In this document: in pieces, positions 20,886 through 31,739 of the stretch
Numbering within the stretch: position 1 is the stretch's first letter
How the letters are laid out: every line of letters starts with the position of its first letter
DNA from: Hyperoplus lanceolatus
Taxonomy: Eukaryota; Chordata; Actinopteri; Uranoscopiformes; Ammodytidae
DNA length: 64,000 nucleotides
Reading direction: 5' to 3'
Assembly: GCA_026929865.2 (NCBI GenBank)
Contig: CM049403.1
Location: forward strand, 2,011,501-2,075,500
The notes under the pieces: generated by a model
The model's database searches: none
Told to the model about the DNA's origin: nothing
What the model saw: only the letters and a program-made list of their open reading frames with translations
Program-made: the position numbers and the translations under genes

Positions 20886-22505
20886 TCACCCTGATATTCT
20901 TATAAAGTTAAAACATTTTCTGTCTTTGTTTTTACATGTTGGTGCTTCTAGGACGACAGTGTTGACGTAGTCAGAGTCTTCCTCTGCAGTGTCCTCCTCT
21001 TCCGGCAGCAACTCTGATTGCGCCTCCATGTCTGGATGCCAAGAAGGATCGTATTCATCCTCATTGTAGTCATCGTCATCATCCTCTTCAGCATAGTCAA
21101 GGCTGATAACAGACAACCCCAGTTACATTATGTTACACATTTACAGAAATAATAAACCAGAAAATATCATGAAAAGTCTCATCTTCTGTCCTTGAAAACA
21201 CTTACATAGAGTTTGTAATATCATTGAATTCGTCCTCATTGATGTCACCCAATCTTTCATGTGCTGATGTAACACTGCATTTAGGAAATCAGAAAGAGAA
21301 GTCAGTGTTACGTAATTCTAAGTTTGGATGAGTGAATAAAATGTCTGTTCACTTTAAAAAGATGTTATTTTTAAACATTTGATAACTGTACCTTGTTTGT
21401 ATTGTGTGAAGTGAGGTCTCTGGTGAGCAGCTGTGCAAAGCCTCCACTCCATGAACAGAGAAATCCTCCTCTCTACAGATGTATACCGGAAAAAAATAAT
21501 GGGCATTTTTCACAACATTAGATACGTTGCTGTTGTTACCACACAGCACATGAGTAGAGATGATTTATAGTGTTCTGGAAACATCAGTTACATTTCTCAT
21601 GTTCTGATGGGGGTAGGGAAACTGTTTAGCATAAGCTCTAGGCTTGATTACACACCAATAACGTATCACTTTTAACAATTTACTTGTTCACGTCATCATC
21701 GCAAAACAAAAAAACATGTGTGATCCAAGTTGATGGGCAGACAATAACATTAACAAACAAGGCTTACCGTTCTGAAATTGATTCTGCAATGGTGGACAAT
21801 GCTGGCGGAGGAGGCCTCTTAAAACCACGTCTTATTGGTGTCGACGTTGTATTTCCGTAACTAAAACACAAACACACACACACACACACAAATATTAACG
21901 TGAGTTGGCGGGTTGTAGCAGAAAGTTAAATTATGATAAACTGTGCGTACTGAACATGGAAACAGCGACAAACACGGATATGATATCACGTAGTCTACTA
22001 TGATTTACACACATGGACAGTTAGCACCCTGCTAACTGCTGCCTTCGTGTATGAATGTGTGTGTCAATGAGCCAAAACAATTTAAAGCACACTAGTGCTG
22101 TGTGAAACGGTGAGGAAGACTGTAAGCGGAGAATATGTCTTTATTTCCCGAGCAAACTGCCTCATTAGCTGGAGCTAACGGTAGGTCCGTTAGCATTATG
22201 CTATACGTGATCCCGTTAAGTGGCTGCAACAAATGGTGAATCGTAAGGTTATATGAGGTTGTAGGTTAGGTTATGCAAAATAAAAAAATACCTTTCCAGC
22301 AGGAACTCCGCCACCATTTCGTCCGTTGTTAGCTCGGGCTGCTGCTTCATAAGTTCCCTCCATTTCACAAAAGCAGACCCGATGTTTATCCGAGTTTTTC
22401 CTCTTGCAGCATCAAGCTCCTTCTTTCTTGTGGCCTTTTCTGCTAAACTTGTCGTTTTTTCCTTCGGAGCGGCTGGTTCAGTGATCCACTTTGGTCTTCC
22501 ATGTT
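20886..22505 (-). CDS. Five-exon transposon-borne gene, unknown family (5' end damaged)
   Basis: Exons on the minus strand: 22505-22292, 21860-21768, 21472-21392, 21274-21206 and 21102-20886. Every junction has GT and AG, and all four introns fall after codon position 2, so one frame runs through all five exons. The product starts basic (KWITEPAAPKEKTT), then has an IGSAFVKWRELMKQQPELT motif, a proline-rich RPPPPALSTI, and ends strongly acidic (EEDDDDDYNEDEYDPSW). Motifs like this occur in multi-copy fish transposon proteins, but I cannot name the domain. The nearest ATG, at about 22503, is one frame off, so the start is lost or altered; the 3' end may also be truncated, since the last exon runs to a stop at 20886. 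Consistent splice phasing argues that it was a real gene. Confidence 0.6.
21866..21890. repeat. (CA)n microsatellite
   Basis: A short CA tract in the first intron of the five-exon gene. Confidence 0.85.
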
Positions 22506-23162
22506 CAGTCGCTACTCGCTACTGTCTGCCGTAGAATCAAAACAAACCCTCTACTTGAGGACGCGCCTTGATGACGCGCGCAGAGTGCGCCATACAGAAG
22601 CAGGGAAAACAGACAGGTCTGTCGGCCAATCAAATCGTTCGGACCCTAATATTATGAGACTGAAATAATTGTTTCTTTTTATTCCTGGTGGGTCTACCAT
22701 GCATTTTAGAGTGTAAAAACCTTATTTATACCATTTTAAAGTCATTTAAAATAAGTGTAAAAACCATACAAAGGTAAGAATAGCTTTAAGTATGAACGAG
22801 TAGGAGGAATCATAATTTTGCATGAAATATTAATTTCATAAAAAGTTTATTTTATTTAAAATTATGAATGTTATGAAAATTATTTTATCACGAATAATTC
22901 ATGTCTGGAATGAGCTGAACAGTTACATACTGGTATCAAGTTTGTCGGATGAATTCTCAGGGAGAAGAAGAGATTTGAAACTTTTCATAATTTTGGTTTA
23001 ATTGCTTATTAATTATGAAGTTATGAATTTTTTTGAAAATTTACAATGAGAGCAATAATGTGAAAAATGGGCTGAATATGAGGATAGTTGAAGGAAGTTT
23101 GTGGAATGAAGCATGTTGAAGATATGGCCGGAACTGAAAAGCGGGCGGAATAATTATAGGGA

Positions 23163-23306
23163 ATAATAAATACGGTGAATATCAAAGCTGTGAATGCTTT
23201 CAGCATTCACACCAATAAATACGCAGAATATTAAAGCTGTGAATGCTTTCAGCAGTCACACCAAATACGCAGAATATCAATGCTGTGAATGCTTTCAGAA
23301 GAAGAA
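23163..23306 (+). repeat. Tandem hairpin-bearing repeat, 3 units
   Basis: Three units starting AAATACG(G/C) at about 23167, 23218 and 23263, each containing AAGCTGTGAATGCTTTCAG or a close variant. It terminates repeat C as the array at 18741 terminates repeat B. Unit 2 has a base change that breaks the palindrome. Confidence 0.85.
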
Positions 23307-23325
23307 GAATAAGTATGGTGGAGAG

Positions 23326-24060
23326 TAGGGATGTAACGATATGAAATTTAGAGTACGATACGATACGATATTGCAATTGATATCACAATATCACGATACG
23401 ATATTACGCGCGGAATTCATTGCTACCCCCTTAAATGAAATGTTGTACCGCTGATTTAAATAAAACACAAACGAATAATTCAAATTTTTAATCTTATTAT
23501 AAAGAGATTTCTGAGAGATTTAAACAACTTATCACCAAAACAAAGACACTGCTTCTCTACTATTTTTTTAAAGAAGCATTACACCTATAATTTTAAAATG
23601 AAATAGGAATTTTAAATCTAAACTTTAGGCACTTGTCTGTAAAAGTATGCATAAAATAAAATAATTTAACAATAGTGTGATAATTTTCCCATGTCTTATT
23701 TGCTTATCAACTCTATTTTATTCAACACTATTTTTGAAAGCCATGCTTTTACTTTAATAGGCCTACATTATGACAGGCACAATGAACACAGTAAAATATT
23801 AAATTATGATTTTTATTTGTAATTAATTAAAACTGCAGTCTCAAAATCAATGTTTTTGCAGTGCACTCCTCTCCCTCCTCCCTTCCTCACACTTTCGCAA
23901 CGTCACCTATGCTTGACAGTAGTGTCACCTAAGTTTGACCTAGTAGGGATTCCATAGTATTGCGCAACATGCCGGTGTTACGCCGAAAGCTGTGACCTGC
24001 TAGAATGTGTGATATTCTGGCAGGTCACAGCTTTCGGCGCAACACCGGTATAGCTCGTAA
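23326..24060. mobile_element. MITE-like sequence beginning GGGATGTAACGATA
   Basis: AGGGATGTAACGATATG followed by degenerate ATACGATA repeats resembles the end of common fish MITEs. I could not find the matching far end, so the right limit is arbitrary. The foldback at 23972-24048 lies within it. Confidence 0.35.
23972..24048. repeat. 77-bp foldback with 29-bp arms
   Basis: The arm CCGGTGTTACGCCGAAAGC.. (23972-24000) pairs with 24020-24048 with one mismatch. An inner AGAAT and ATTCT pair extends the stem, leaving a loop of about 7 nt. The shape is that of a pri-miRNA-like hairpin or a minimal foldback element. Confidence 0.85.
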
Positions 24061-24508
24061 AGCTGAGTTAATATGCTAGTTCACGTGAAGTTGTGATGAA
24101 CATATCAAGGATCTTTGGACTTATCTCCTTCATCTGTCTTTCACCGAAGTTCGCCGACTTTACCGGGGATTTAACGCGCGGTCGCGGTGGATGTTTTTTT
24201 TTTTTTTTTATCTCATTTCCTCACATTCACCTGGATTCATAATGATATAACTCACCCGCGAGCAACTTTCTCTTCAGTCTGGTAAGCTACTATGCCGATC
24301 TTTTTCTCTATCGCTCCCTTTTCTCTTTCTCTCTCTTCTTCTTTGCTGCTGCGTGACTTAATGTTGTGAAGCTGCACGTGCTGGTCTGCATAGTGTAAAC
24401 AACGGCCCACGTGAGACGTGACTGTTCAGTTTAAAGTTAGAAGTCATGTTTCAGTGATAAGATGTTGTGTCAATGTGTTATTGTTTGGTTTCCAATGTTG
24501 GTGTGACC

Positions 24509-25111
24509 TAGCCTGGTCCAACCAGACCATCGTACTTCATTTCATTTGTACAGAAGGTCTGGAAGTGCTGTAATTAGCAAACGTTAACTCACTTGGAGGC
24601 GGGTGTCTGTCGAAGTTTAAAACTATTGGATCTGCCCAGTGCCACTCTGGATTAGCCAACCAATCGCATCACGTTTGGTCATCACGTGTGTCATGACCCG
24701 GCTTTTGATGGTGCCTTCCAGTTGGACAGGGAACTCGGAAATTTACGACTTCACTACATATTGTAGTCTATGAATCTACCGGTACCTGGCAACAGTAACT
24801 TGTTAGAGCCTAACGTTTAGTTATTTGGACGAGAAAGGTTTTAGGCGTCCATACTTTCGCGAGCAGATGCACTGGAACACAGACAGGTCGGAACTCGGAA
24901 CTACCAAGTCGGAAATCTCCTTCTTCCGAGTATAAAGGAACGCAGCATTCAACTGAAGCTGGAGCGTTCTCAGCCACTCGCTCTGTTCGCTGATTGGACG
25001 GCTGTAGATTCTCCGGCAAATCTGGGAAATGCGCTGTACACCCACACTGTCTACTGAAGGGAAAATGAAATTTGGCCGGAAGTAGGCGGGCGGGCGGGCG
25101 GGGCCAGGCTA
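24509..25111. mobile_element. MITE with TAGCCTGG / CCAGGCTA ends
   Basis: Short inverted ends TAGCCTGG and CCAGGCTA bound about 603 bp. Near the left end AACCAGACCAtcGTACTT and GGTCTGGAAG resemble the MITE at 52928-53154. No convincing target duplication is present. Internal GAACTCGGAA occurs twice. Confidence 0.45.
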
Positions 25112-25987
25112 CCAAATATGTGCCTGTGATTATAAATTACAGGCCCATATCACCGAGAACAAATTTGATTAGCTGTAACCATATTCCTGATATAATCTTC
25201 TGCACTGAGAGAGAGAGTGAGAGAAAGTGACAGAAAGTCAGAGAGAGTTAAAGTCTTAATCCAAACCCAGGCAGCGACCCCCCCCCCCCGGCTTCCATCA
25301 TAAACCAGCACTATAAACTTAACTGTATGCCAACGCTTAATCCAATCCATATGGCATCAGATTTATCTGCAGGTAAATCAGTGCTTGGGATAACTATCTG
25401 CTGGCTGGATTAATAGAGTGCAGAGGAATGTTTAAAAAAAAGGGAGATGAAGAAATGTTCTAGGGCCACCCTCCAGAGACCCAGAGCAGTGATCTGTATG
25501 TAAATGTGTGTGTGAGGAAGAGAGAGATGGTCGGAAAATAGTTTTTTAAGCCCCACTTAGAACCCTCAGTATTTTCTGCTCCCAAATGATGCGGTTACAT
25601 ATCAAATTAAACTAGGTTCAGGCGATAAAGGTGTGTGTGTGATACAATCATTGATAGTAAATAATATGGATGAAGCATCCGGGCTGACCTCAGTTATTCA
25701 CACGGCATCCAATAGTCCTGGTTTGTGCGCGTCGCCTTTTTGTGAGATTTTTACTCTGCCTCACGTCGGGGGGAGGGAGATAGCTGACGTATACCTCCGA
25801 GGCAAAGTGAGGGAGAACGGGCAGAGAGCTGTCACTCAAGAGATTGCGCCAATACATTTTAACCTTGATAAAATAAAAACTAGCATGGTCCAAAAAAATG
25901 CACCCCCCTCAGTGTTGTCATGGAGATATGACCTAAACATACAGACTAAAATGGTTTTGTGGCCCAGGCTGTAAATAGGTTTAATGA
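25112..25987. other. Unassigned sequence
   Basis: Contains a GA-rich low-complexity stretch (about 25195-25250) and a short C run at 25278. Frames here overlap on both strands and match nothing I know. Confidence 0.4.
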
Positions 25988-26768
25988 GGCTGTGTTCGGA
26001 ATGCCATACTAACGTCCTACTCATACTCATTTTGACTTCAATTTGAGTATGTGACGGTTGGGTATGCGAGTTTGGGTATGTGAGAAATTCCCAGATGAGT
26101 ACTAACTTCCGGGAAGATTTTGGGTATGAATCGATTGTATACTTTTCCTACTCAACCGCCCCACAATGCACTGGGTCAATTCTACCCGCCCAGGAAAATG
26201 AAATATTTTCGAGCAAGTTGCTAGGCAACAACATTGTTTGGGGTCCGCGATCTGACAACTGTACGTGCAGTCATTCATAAAACTCTCACAATAGATAAGA
26301 GATGAAGATAAATACCTAACAACATTAGTTACTAAGTGAAATTAGTGATGTGAGTCTGATAGTGGAGAGAGATCAGGACAGATCGCTGTTCCACACACCG
26401 CAGCTCGTCCAGCTCAACTCACAGACAGCTGAGTGCTGTCTGATGAGCCGGATAGAGAGCGTCGGAGGGCTCCTCCGCCTCAAAACATAATGATAAAACA
26501 AGAGGTCTAAAACACAGATAATGAACACAGGACTGTAAAAATATAGTTCAATATCTAACCTGTAGAGGGCGGTTATACGCTAAACAGCGTCTTGACCACC
26601 TGAATCTTATAAGAAGAAGAAGAAATTCTTCATTGCTTAAGTATACTTCAACTGAAAACGTTTCGACGCAGCTCGCATACACAATCGATCTTTGAGTAGA
26701 CAGTATGCAGTATATAGATGGTGAGAATGTAGGATGTAGGACGCTAGTATGGCTTTCCGAACACAGCC
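25988..26768 (+). mobile_element. TIR DNA transposon (MITE), 781 bp
   Basis: Ends are GGCTGTGTTCGGAATGCC and GGCTTTCCGAACACAGCC. Flanking trinucleotides are tga and taa. It shares its body with the inverted copy at 1-2099. No coding frame. Two perfect or near-perfect ends make this the reference copy for the family in this window. Confidence 0.8.
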
Positions 26769-26789
26769 TAAGACTTTGAAAACGGCCTG

Positions 26790-26995
26790 TCTAACCCCTG
26801 TCAACACACCCATGTGGGTTGTATATGGGCTAGTGAGTGGGCCCCATGTGGGCAGCCCATATGGGCTGAAGGTGGGCCCTAGCTAAATCCCACATGGGCA
26901 ACCCAGGTTACTCCCATCTAGGGCCCACTAGCTGGGCCCCATGTGGGCTTATTATGGGTCCCTGATAGTGCTAGTGGTGATTGTTGGGGGCTTAT
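26790..26995. repeat. CCCATGTGGG-type degenerate minisatellite
   Basis: Many copies of CCCATGTGGG and CCCATATGGGC spaced irregularly (about 18-40 bp). The core is itself nearly palindromic. A related stretch is at 47290-47440. Confidence 0.7.
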
Positions 26996-27099
26996 TATAC
27001 AGGTAGCCCAAACAGTTATTTAAACAATTATTTAAACAGTTATTTAAACAATAACAAAGAGACCAGTAATACAATTAAATACATTTTTATTTGTGTTAG

Positions 27100-28258
27100 A
27101 ATGCAAAAAAAATCAGTAGCACAAACATAAATTCGGTACCACACAAAGAATGATCGAAAACTTGCATAAACCTTAATCTTATTTCACACATTAAATTTTT
27201 TTTCATGTCTTCCAATTATAATTTTATCTATAAATGTTTAAATATTACACATCATTTCTATTAGAGTTCAACAATTCCCTACAGTTCATAGTTAAGACTA
27301 TTTCTTACTTTTCCACATCTTCATACTCCTTTAGCTGATTCATATACATTCAAGCCCTCAATGTAGTTCAGCTCCAAGTCAAATACTATTTTTACAGTTT
27401 TAAGTTATTTATCGATGTCTTTCAACTTATTCATCCTTTGATCAAGAAATGTTATTCAAACCTCTATATATTCAACTTTTTTTTTTACAGAATGATGACC
27501 TTTAAAAACTTTATAAACTTTTATAGACCTTTAAAAAAAAATTAAATCTTCATACTCAGCTAACCAGGTTACCTTTGAGCCTGTCATCTTGGTCTCATTT
27601 GAGATTCTCTATTAATATTATATCCTAGTGTGTGCAGTAATAATTGTAGAAAAATGAATAGCACATATTGCAATTTAGACAAAAGAATCTAACCTGCCAT
27701 TTGCAATTTTTTGCTGATTCAGAATTATTTCTCCACATAAAATATAAAAATAATATCTAATATCTATATTTTTAGTATATACATCTAATTATTATATTAT
27801 TAATAATATTTTTTTGGAAATGTTTTGTTAATTAAAACCAAACTTTAAAACATTAAACATAGCCTATTAAAGGTGCAGTGTGTAATATGACATCATCAAG
27901 AAAGTTCTAGAATGCAAAACTCCCTGGGTAACCCCAACCCTTTCGAATAATAACAGAAGCTACAGTGGCCTTCAAGGACAAGAACAATTCTAAATTTTAA
28001 ACAATGCACCTGATGACATTCCAACTATGACACTTTCAAGATGGCGGCACTAGGCCTTGGTCCAAAATATGCAGAAATATGGACATATATAAGGGAAAAA
28101 ATAATAATTCAAAACATTTTTTTCAGGTATTATGCACTAAATTAAACCTACTTATAGATATTATAAATATTTTCTACAAAATCTGCTAGGAAATAAAACA
28201 GCGCTGTCAAAGAGAAAGCAACCTGTCGCACTAGTGAGTGGACTTGTATTCATCATAT
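27100..28258. mobile_element. Diverged hAT MITE, relative of 3651-4638
   Basis: Shares phrases with the 3.7-kb MITE in the same order: CAGTAGCACAAA, TGATCGAAAAC, TTGAGATTCTC, TATCCTAGTGTGTGCAGTAA, CATTAAACATAGCCTATTAAA and CTTGTATTCATCAT. Terminal repeats are lost. It abuts the last DUF4806 exon at about 28259. Confidence 0.65.
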
Positions 28259-28759
28259 TATGGCTCCTCAAATGTCTGAAGTCTTTGTTGAGGGGTGGCC
28301 TGTCGGACCTGTCGATTACCCCCCCGGTCCCTAGAACCAATTAACCATTTGGAGATGGCCTTCTCTGCATCTTTACGGGTAATATTGCTGGTCATCTGGT
28401 TTTTCTTCATGCCTCCTGCAAGAAATAAATATAACGGTCATTTACTTACTGAATGTGCCAACACAACTCTCCACCAGGACTGTAAAGGCAACTATGTTAA
28501 GAAAAGCGCTGTATAAATGAAGATTATACACATACTCTTTAACACACCAGTTAGGCATCTTGGAGACATGAGCAAAAATGCTGCTCAGCCAAGACAACAA
28601 ACATTACATAATGTTAAGGTATTATAAACAACTTTCTAGTATCTGTACAACACTTGAAACATTATCCACATGCACACCTACCATATATCACTTCAAACAA
28701 CTTCAAGGCCTTAAACTCCCTCTTCCCGTTTCGGCCCAGAAGGTTGTAATTCCTAGTCA

Positions 28760-28795
28760 GGCCTTCCTCCTAGACCATGGTCTAGGAGGAAGGCC
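28760..28795. repeat. Perfect 36-bp palindrome inside the DUF4806 exon
   Basis: The arm GGCCTTCCTCCTAGACCA is followed immediately by its exact complement, with no loop, centred on CCATGG. The reading frame is shifted across it (before: ATRRMMAF; after: NYNLLGRNGKREF in another frame). Confidence 0.95.
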
Positions 28796-29254
28796 ATGAA
28801 GGCCATCATCCTTCTTGTGGCCTCATCAATAGTTGCCCCCCCCCCCAAATGTCAGCCACAGCTGCGACCTGAGGGGAAACAAAGGCAATACAAAGCAAAT
28901 GTATCAACCTGAAAGAACTACCATAAGCATGGGTGTGAGCACACTTGGGAAGTTTCAGATGAAATTCACTGCTAGCCCGCTAATAAAATTTAATCAAGTT
29001 GTACTACCCTAGACTTAACATATAGTACATACCAGTTCAGACATGACGTTTGTGTTCGCCAGTTTTTCCTCCATGTTCATGACATCTTGAACCGTCTTTA
29101 AGGGGAAACCCTCTGGGGTAGAAGAGACGGTGGAGACGGTGGTTCCACGCTGTTGTAACAGCGTTTGCAGCATCCTCCCGTGAATCTTTTGTGTTTCTTT
29201 CACCTCCTCAAGGAGGGTTAAGATGTGCACGAACATGGAGTCTCTTACTGGAGA

Positions 29255-29405
29255 TGGAGCGGTAGGCGGTGACCTTAAGCTGGATGTAGCGTAGGATGGA
29301 GCGGTAGGTGGTGACCTGAGGCTGGATGGAGCGATAGGTGGTGACCTTAGGGTGGATGGAGTGGTAGGTGGTGACCTTAGGGTGGATGGAGCGGTAGGCC
29401 CGATG
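29255..29405 (-). repeat. Coding minisatellite in the DUF4806 linker
   Basis: Five or so units of about 30 bp (one about 45 bp), containing GATGGAGCGGTAGG(T/C)GGTGACC on the plus strand; in the protein they encode LRSPPTAPS-type repeats. Confidence 0.85.
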
Positions 29406-29561
29406 GGGCTGTCATCATCCTCATTTGTAAAAATTACTTTCCTAGAAATGTTTAATACAAGCACACTCAATGAGTTAAAGCATTTTAAACATGTGATGTT
29501 TACTTTTATAAATGTATTACATTTAATAGTATCTATTTAATCATATATCTCTTGTATAAAT

Positions 29562-30775
29562 TTGGGCTGTCACTTTTTATTCGTAGTTCGAATATTCGTT
29601 CGAAGTTGGGATGAAAAGTTCAAATTCGAATTGTATTTCTCCATTCGAACTGTGTGCTGCCGTCTCATAAGCATTCAAAGTAGTTTCCCATTTGATCCAG
29701 CAGAGGGCGCTTTCTAACTGTTCTATCAGTTTGACCTGTTGTAACCAGGCCCCCAGGACTGTGCCGTCTCCGAGCAGCCAGCATGGACATGTGGCCAACC
29801 CATTGGTATTGCATGGTGAGGGGTGGAGCTTATTTTCATGCAGCCCGTAGGCAGGTTTCCCTGTCCACACATTACAAGCGGCGAACAAGATAGTGTCTCT
29901 GCAAAAAATTTCTGGATATCAATCATAGGCTCATACTTATCTTTAGACCATATACTATTAAAATGGAAGTTTTCTCATTTCAAAACGCCACCTCAAGCGT
30001 TTTATTAGCCCAACGGCTTTTAACGGCTTTCAGTTTGTTTTCGCCAGGCTAGATGCTACAGAACGAGAATGATTCTACTCCCGCCTCCAGTCCGCTACGC
30101 TTGCCGCCCTCTTTCTTGATAGGTCCATAGTGCAGCTACGTCCATGCTACGGCATGCTTCCGGGCCGCATGGAATTTCCTTGTTGCGTCTCTGCGCCAAT
30201 GAGCAGCTTTCATAGGAATGAATGGGCGCCGTGTTTCAATCCGGTGTCCATTTCTTTATATGTCCATGGTTGTAACCCCTCTTAACCCATCAGTAAACAA
30301 AGCTAATGCTAATCATGATGTTTATCAGTTGCTTTGCGACCAAACTGGACCATAGTGAGCATTGCCGTCCTGGACTATCACCCATATGTCCATGGAACTA
30401 CAGCCCTGCGTGCACAGCGTGTCTCCTACGGCAGCACCGCCTTCAAGCGCCCCGATAGTCATTACTGCTGCTCTCAGTGCTTTGCGGCACCTCCGTGCCC
30501 TGTGCTGTCCCGACGGAGGCTGTGTTGCGCCGCTCATTAACTTCTCCTGATCAGATTTCTGTCAGTCAAACAACGCAGATTTGCGTTTTAAAACTTAAAT
30601 TATAGCAGCCAACTTATTAAAAAAATAATGGTTTAAAATCAGCCTTGTGCCTAAATTAAAAATACGATTATAGAATGGGCCGGGCAGGGACAGAACACTG
30701 GGGGGATGTATTCAAATTAATTAGGGACATTCGAAATTCGTTCGAATTTCATTTTTGGAAAAAGTGACAGCCCTA
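29562..30775. mobile_element. hAT-type MITE, 1,214 bp
   Basis: Ends TTGGGCTGTCACTTTTT and AAAAAGTGACAGCCCTA. Flanks are gtataaat (29554-29561) and gtatacat (30776-30783), matching 7 of 8. TTCGAA and TTCGTTCGAA repeats occur next to both ends. Inserted in an intron of the DUF4806 gene. No transposase frame. Confidence 0.85.
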
Positions 30776-31339
30776 GTATACATCCCTCGTTTTGACAGAT
30801 TTGAACACAATACACTTAACAAAAGTCTCACAAAACTTTCCCTCCCCGTATCATTGGGAGAGTGTCAGCATCCATTGAGTATCTACCATTTCACGATTCA
30901 AATAGACTCACCTCCTTTTGCGCTGTCCTTTTCCCAGGTTCTCGGAATCAGACTCGGTCAGGACATCTGTATTTTCCTCTTACTCAACCAATTTTGACCG
31001 GGCAACTCCATACGTTGCTGTGGGAGACAAACAAATGTGTGGCAGTGAATAATGATGACAGGCGTTCTATACATAATCCCTTACTTAATACACATGAACT
31101 TGGACAGATTACCGGCTTTTCTCTTGACCGTCAACTTGACTGTTGCCCAATCAGTGTGCGGCTCCAGTTGTTCTGCGACCGCCTTTGCCATGTTGATCTT
31201 GGCTGGTGGCCAGTAACATTCGTCCTCCTCACCCCCGGTAAACCATTTCGTTGGAATAACTGCCAATCCGCCATTATCTTCAAATGCCACTATGGCGGAA
31301 GGCAACATGCTTAAAGAAAAAGAAAATACATAAAATACA

Positions 31340-31412
31340 TACAGTTGCGAGAAAAAGTGAAAATGCAGAAATCCAAGTAATCCCAAAGGGTTCACATACT
31401 TTTTCTCGCAAA
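31340..31412. mobile_element. Tc1-like foldback relic
   Basis: GTTGCGAGAAAAAGT and ACTTTTTCTCGCAA face each other across about 43 bp that includes AATCCCAAAGGGTTCACATA, which is typical of the terminal region of fish Tc1-like elements. It lies just upstream of the first DUF4806 exon. Confidence 0.65.
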
Positions 31413-31739
31413 TGTGAATAAAAAAACAAATCGGTAAATCAAAACGAACAATAAAAAATAAATTAATAGCACACTAGCGCAGGAGTGGCAATGCCACGTA
31501 TCCAGTCTTGAATGGCAACAAAACCATTTTTGTTGTTAACTCCTCAACAGGTAACAGCTGCAAGTGTTCAGATAAATTCAAAACAAAAAGAATTCCAAGA
31601 CGTGAGGAGTCCATTGGATAGTTTTGTCAGTTTCAAAGAAATTACACAGGACTTGAACAGTTCCAGAATGTGACAAAATGTTTCGCACAATAAAAACCCT
31701 TCCCCCACAGAAAAACAGTTATCGCCACGAGAGGAGGAG

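Larger units (their letters stand above)
19799..22785 (-). mobile_element. TTAA-flanked DNA element with a spliced gene
   Basis: The 2,987-bp insertion is flanked by TTAA at 19795-19798 and 22786-22789. The uninterrupted site is visible in repeat A. Short termini AGCAGTTC and (complement) AGCTATTC are weak TIRs. TTAA targets are used by piggyBac and Kolobok elements; Kolobok-like is my inference. It carries a minus-strand five-exon frame and a possible plus-strand first exon at 20025, but no recognisable transposase catalytic domain. Confidence 0.7.
18960..23310 (+). repeat. Composite dispersed repeat C (split)
   Basis: The left part, 18960-19794, has CGCAAACCGTTTGTCTGACAG near 19273 and the stem-loop at 19624-19644. 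The right part, 22790-23310, resumes GTATGAACGAGTAGGAGG. Repeat A shows the uninterrupted junction near 16620-16645. The split is caused by the TTAA-flanked element at 19799-22785. Confidence 0.75.
28263..31311 (-). pseudogene. DUF4806-type transposon protein, broken five-exon gene
   Basis: Exon 1 (31311 to about 31117) encodes MLPSAIVAFEDNGGLAVIP then CYWPPAKI, the usual N-terminus of DUF4806 proteins, and ends at GCCG|GTAATC. A short exon at 30966-30912 encodes LTESDSENLGKGQRKR. An exon at about 29455-29036 holds a proline/serine repeat linker, then LLEEVKETQKIHGRMLQ and FPLKTVQDVMNMEEKL. The next exon (28872 to about 28690) holds ATRRMMAF then, after a frameshift, GRNGKREFKALKLFEVI. The last (28411-28263) holds RKDAEKAISKWLIGSRDR. 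Order and motifs fit a complete DUF4806 domain. The function is unknown; these proteins are commonly transposon-encoded, and the transposase gene lies just upstream on the same strand. Lesions: a palindrome-linked frameshift at 28760, a G-run of suspicious length, and a hAT MITE at 29562-30775 in an intron. Confidence 0.7.

Noticed and set aside
24509..25111. Host promoter in the GC-rich GGGCGGGCGGG stretch
   Set aside because: It sits at the end of a MITE with inverted ends; no coding sequence or start-site motif accompanies it.
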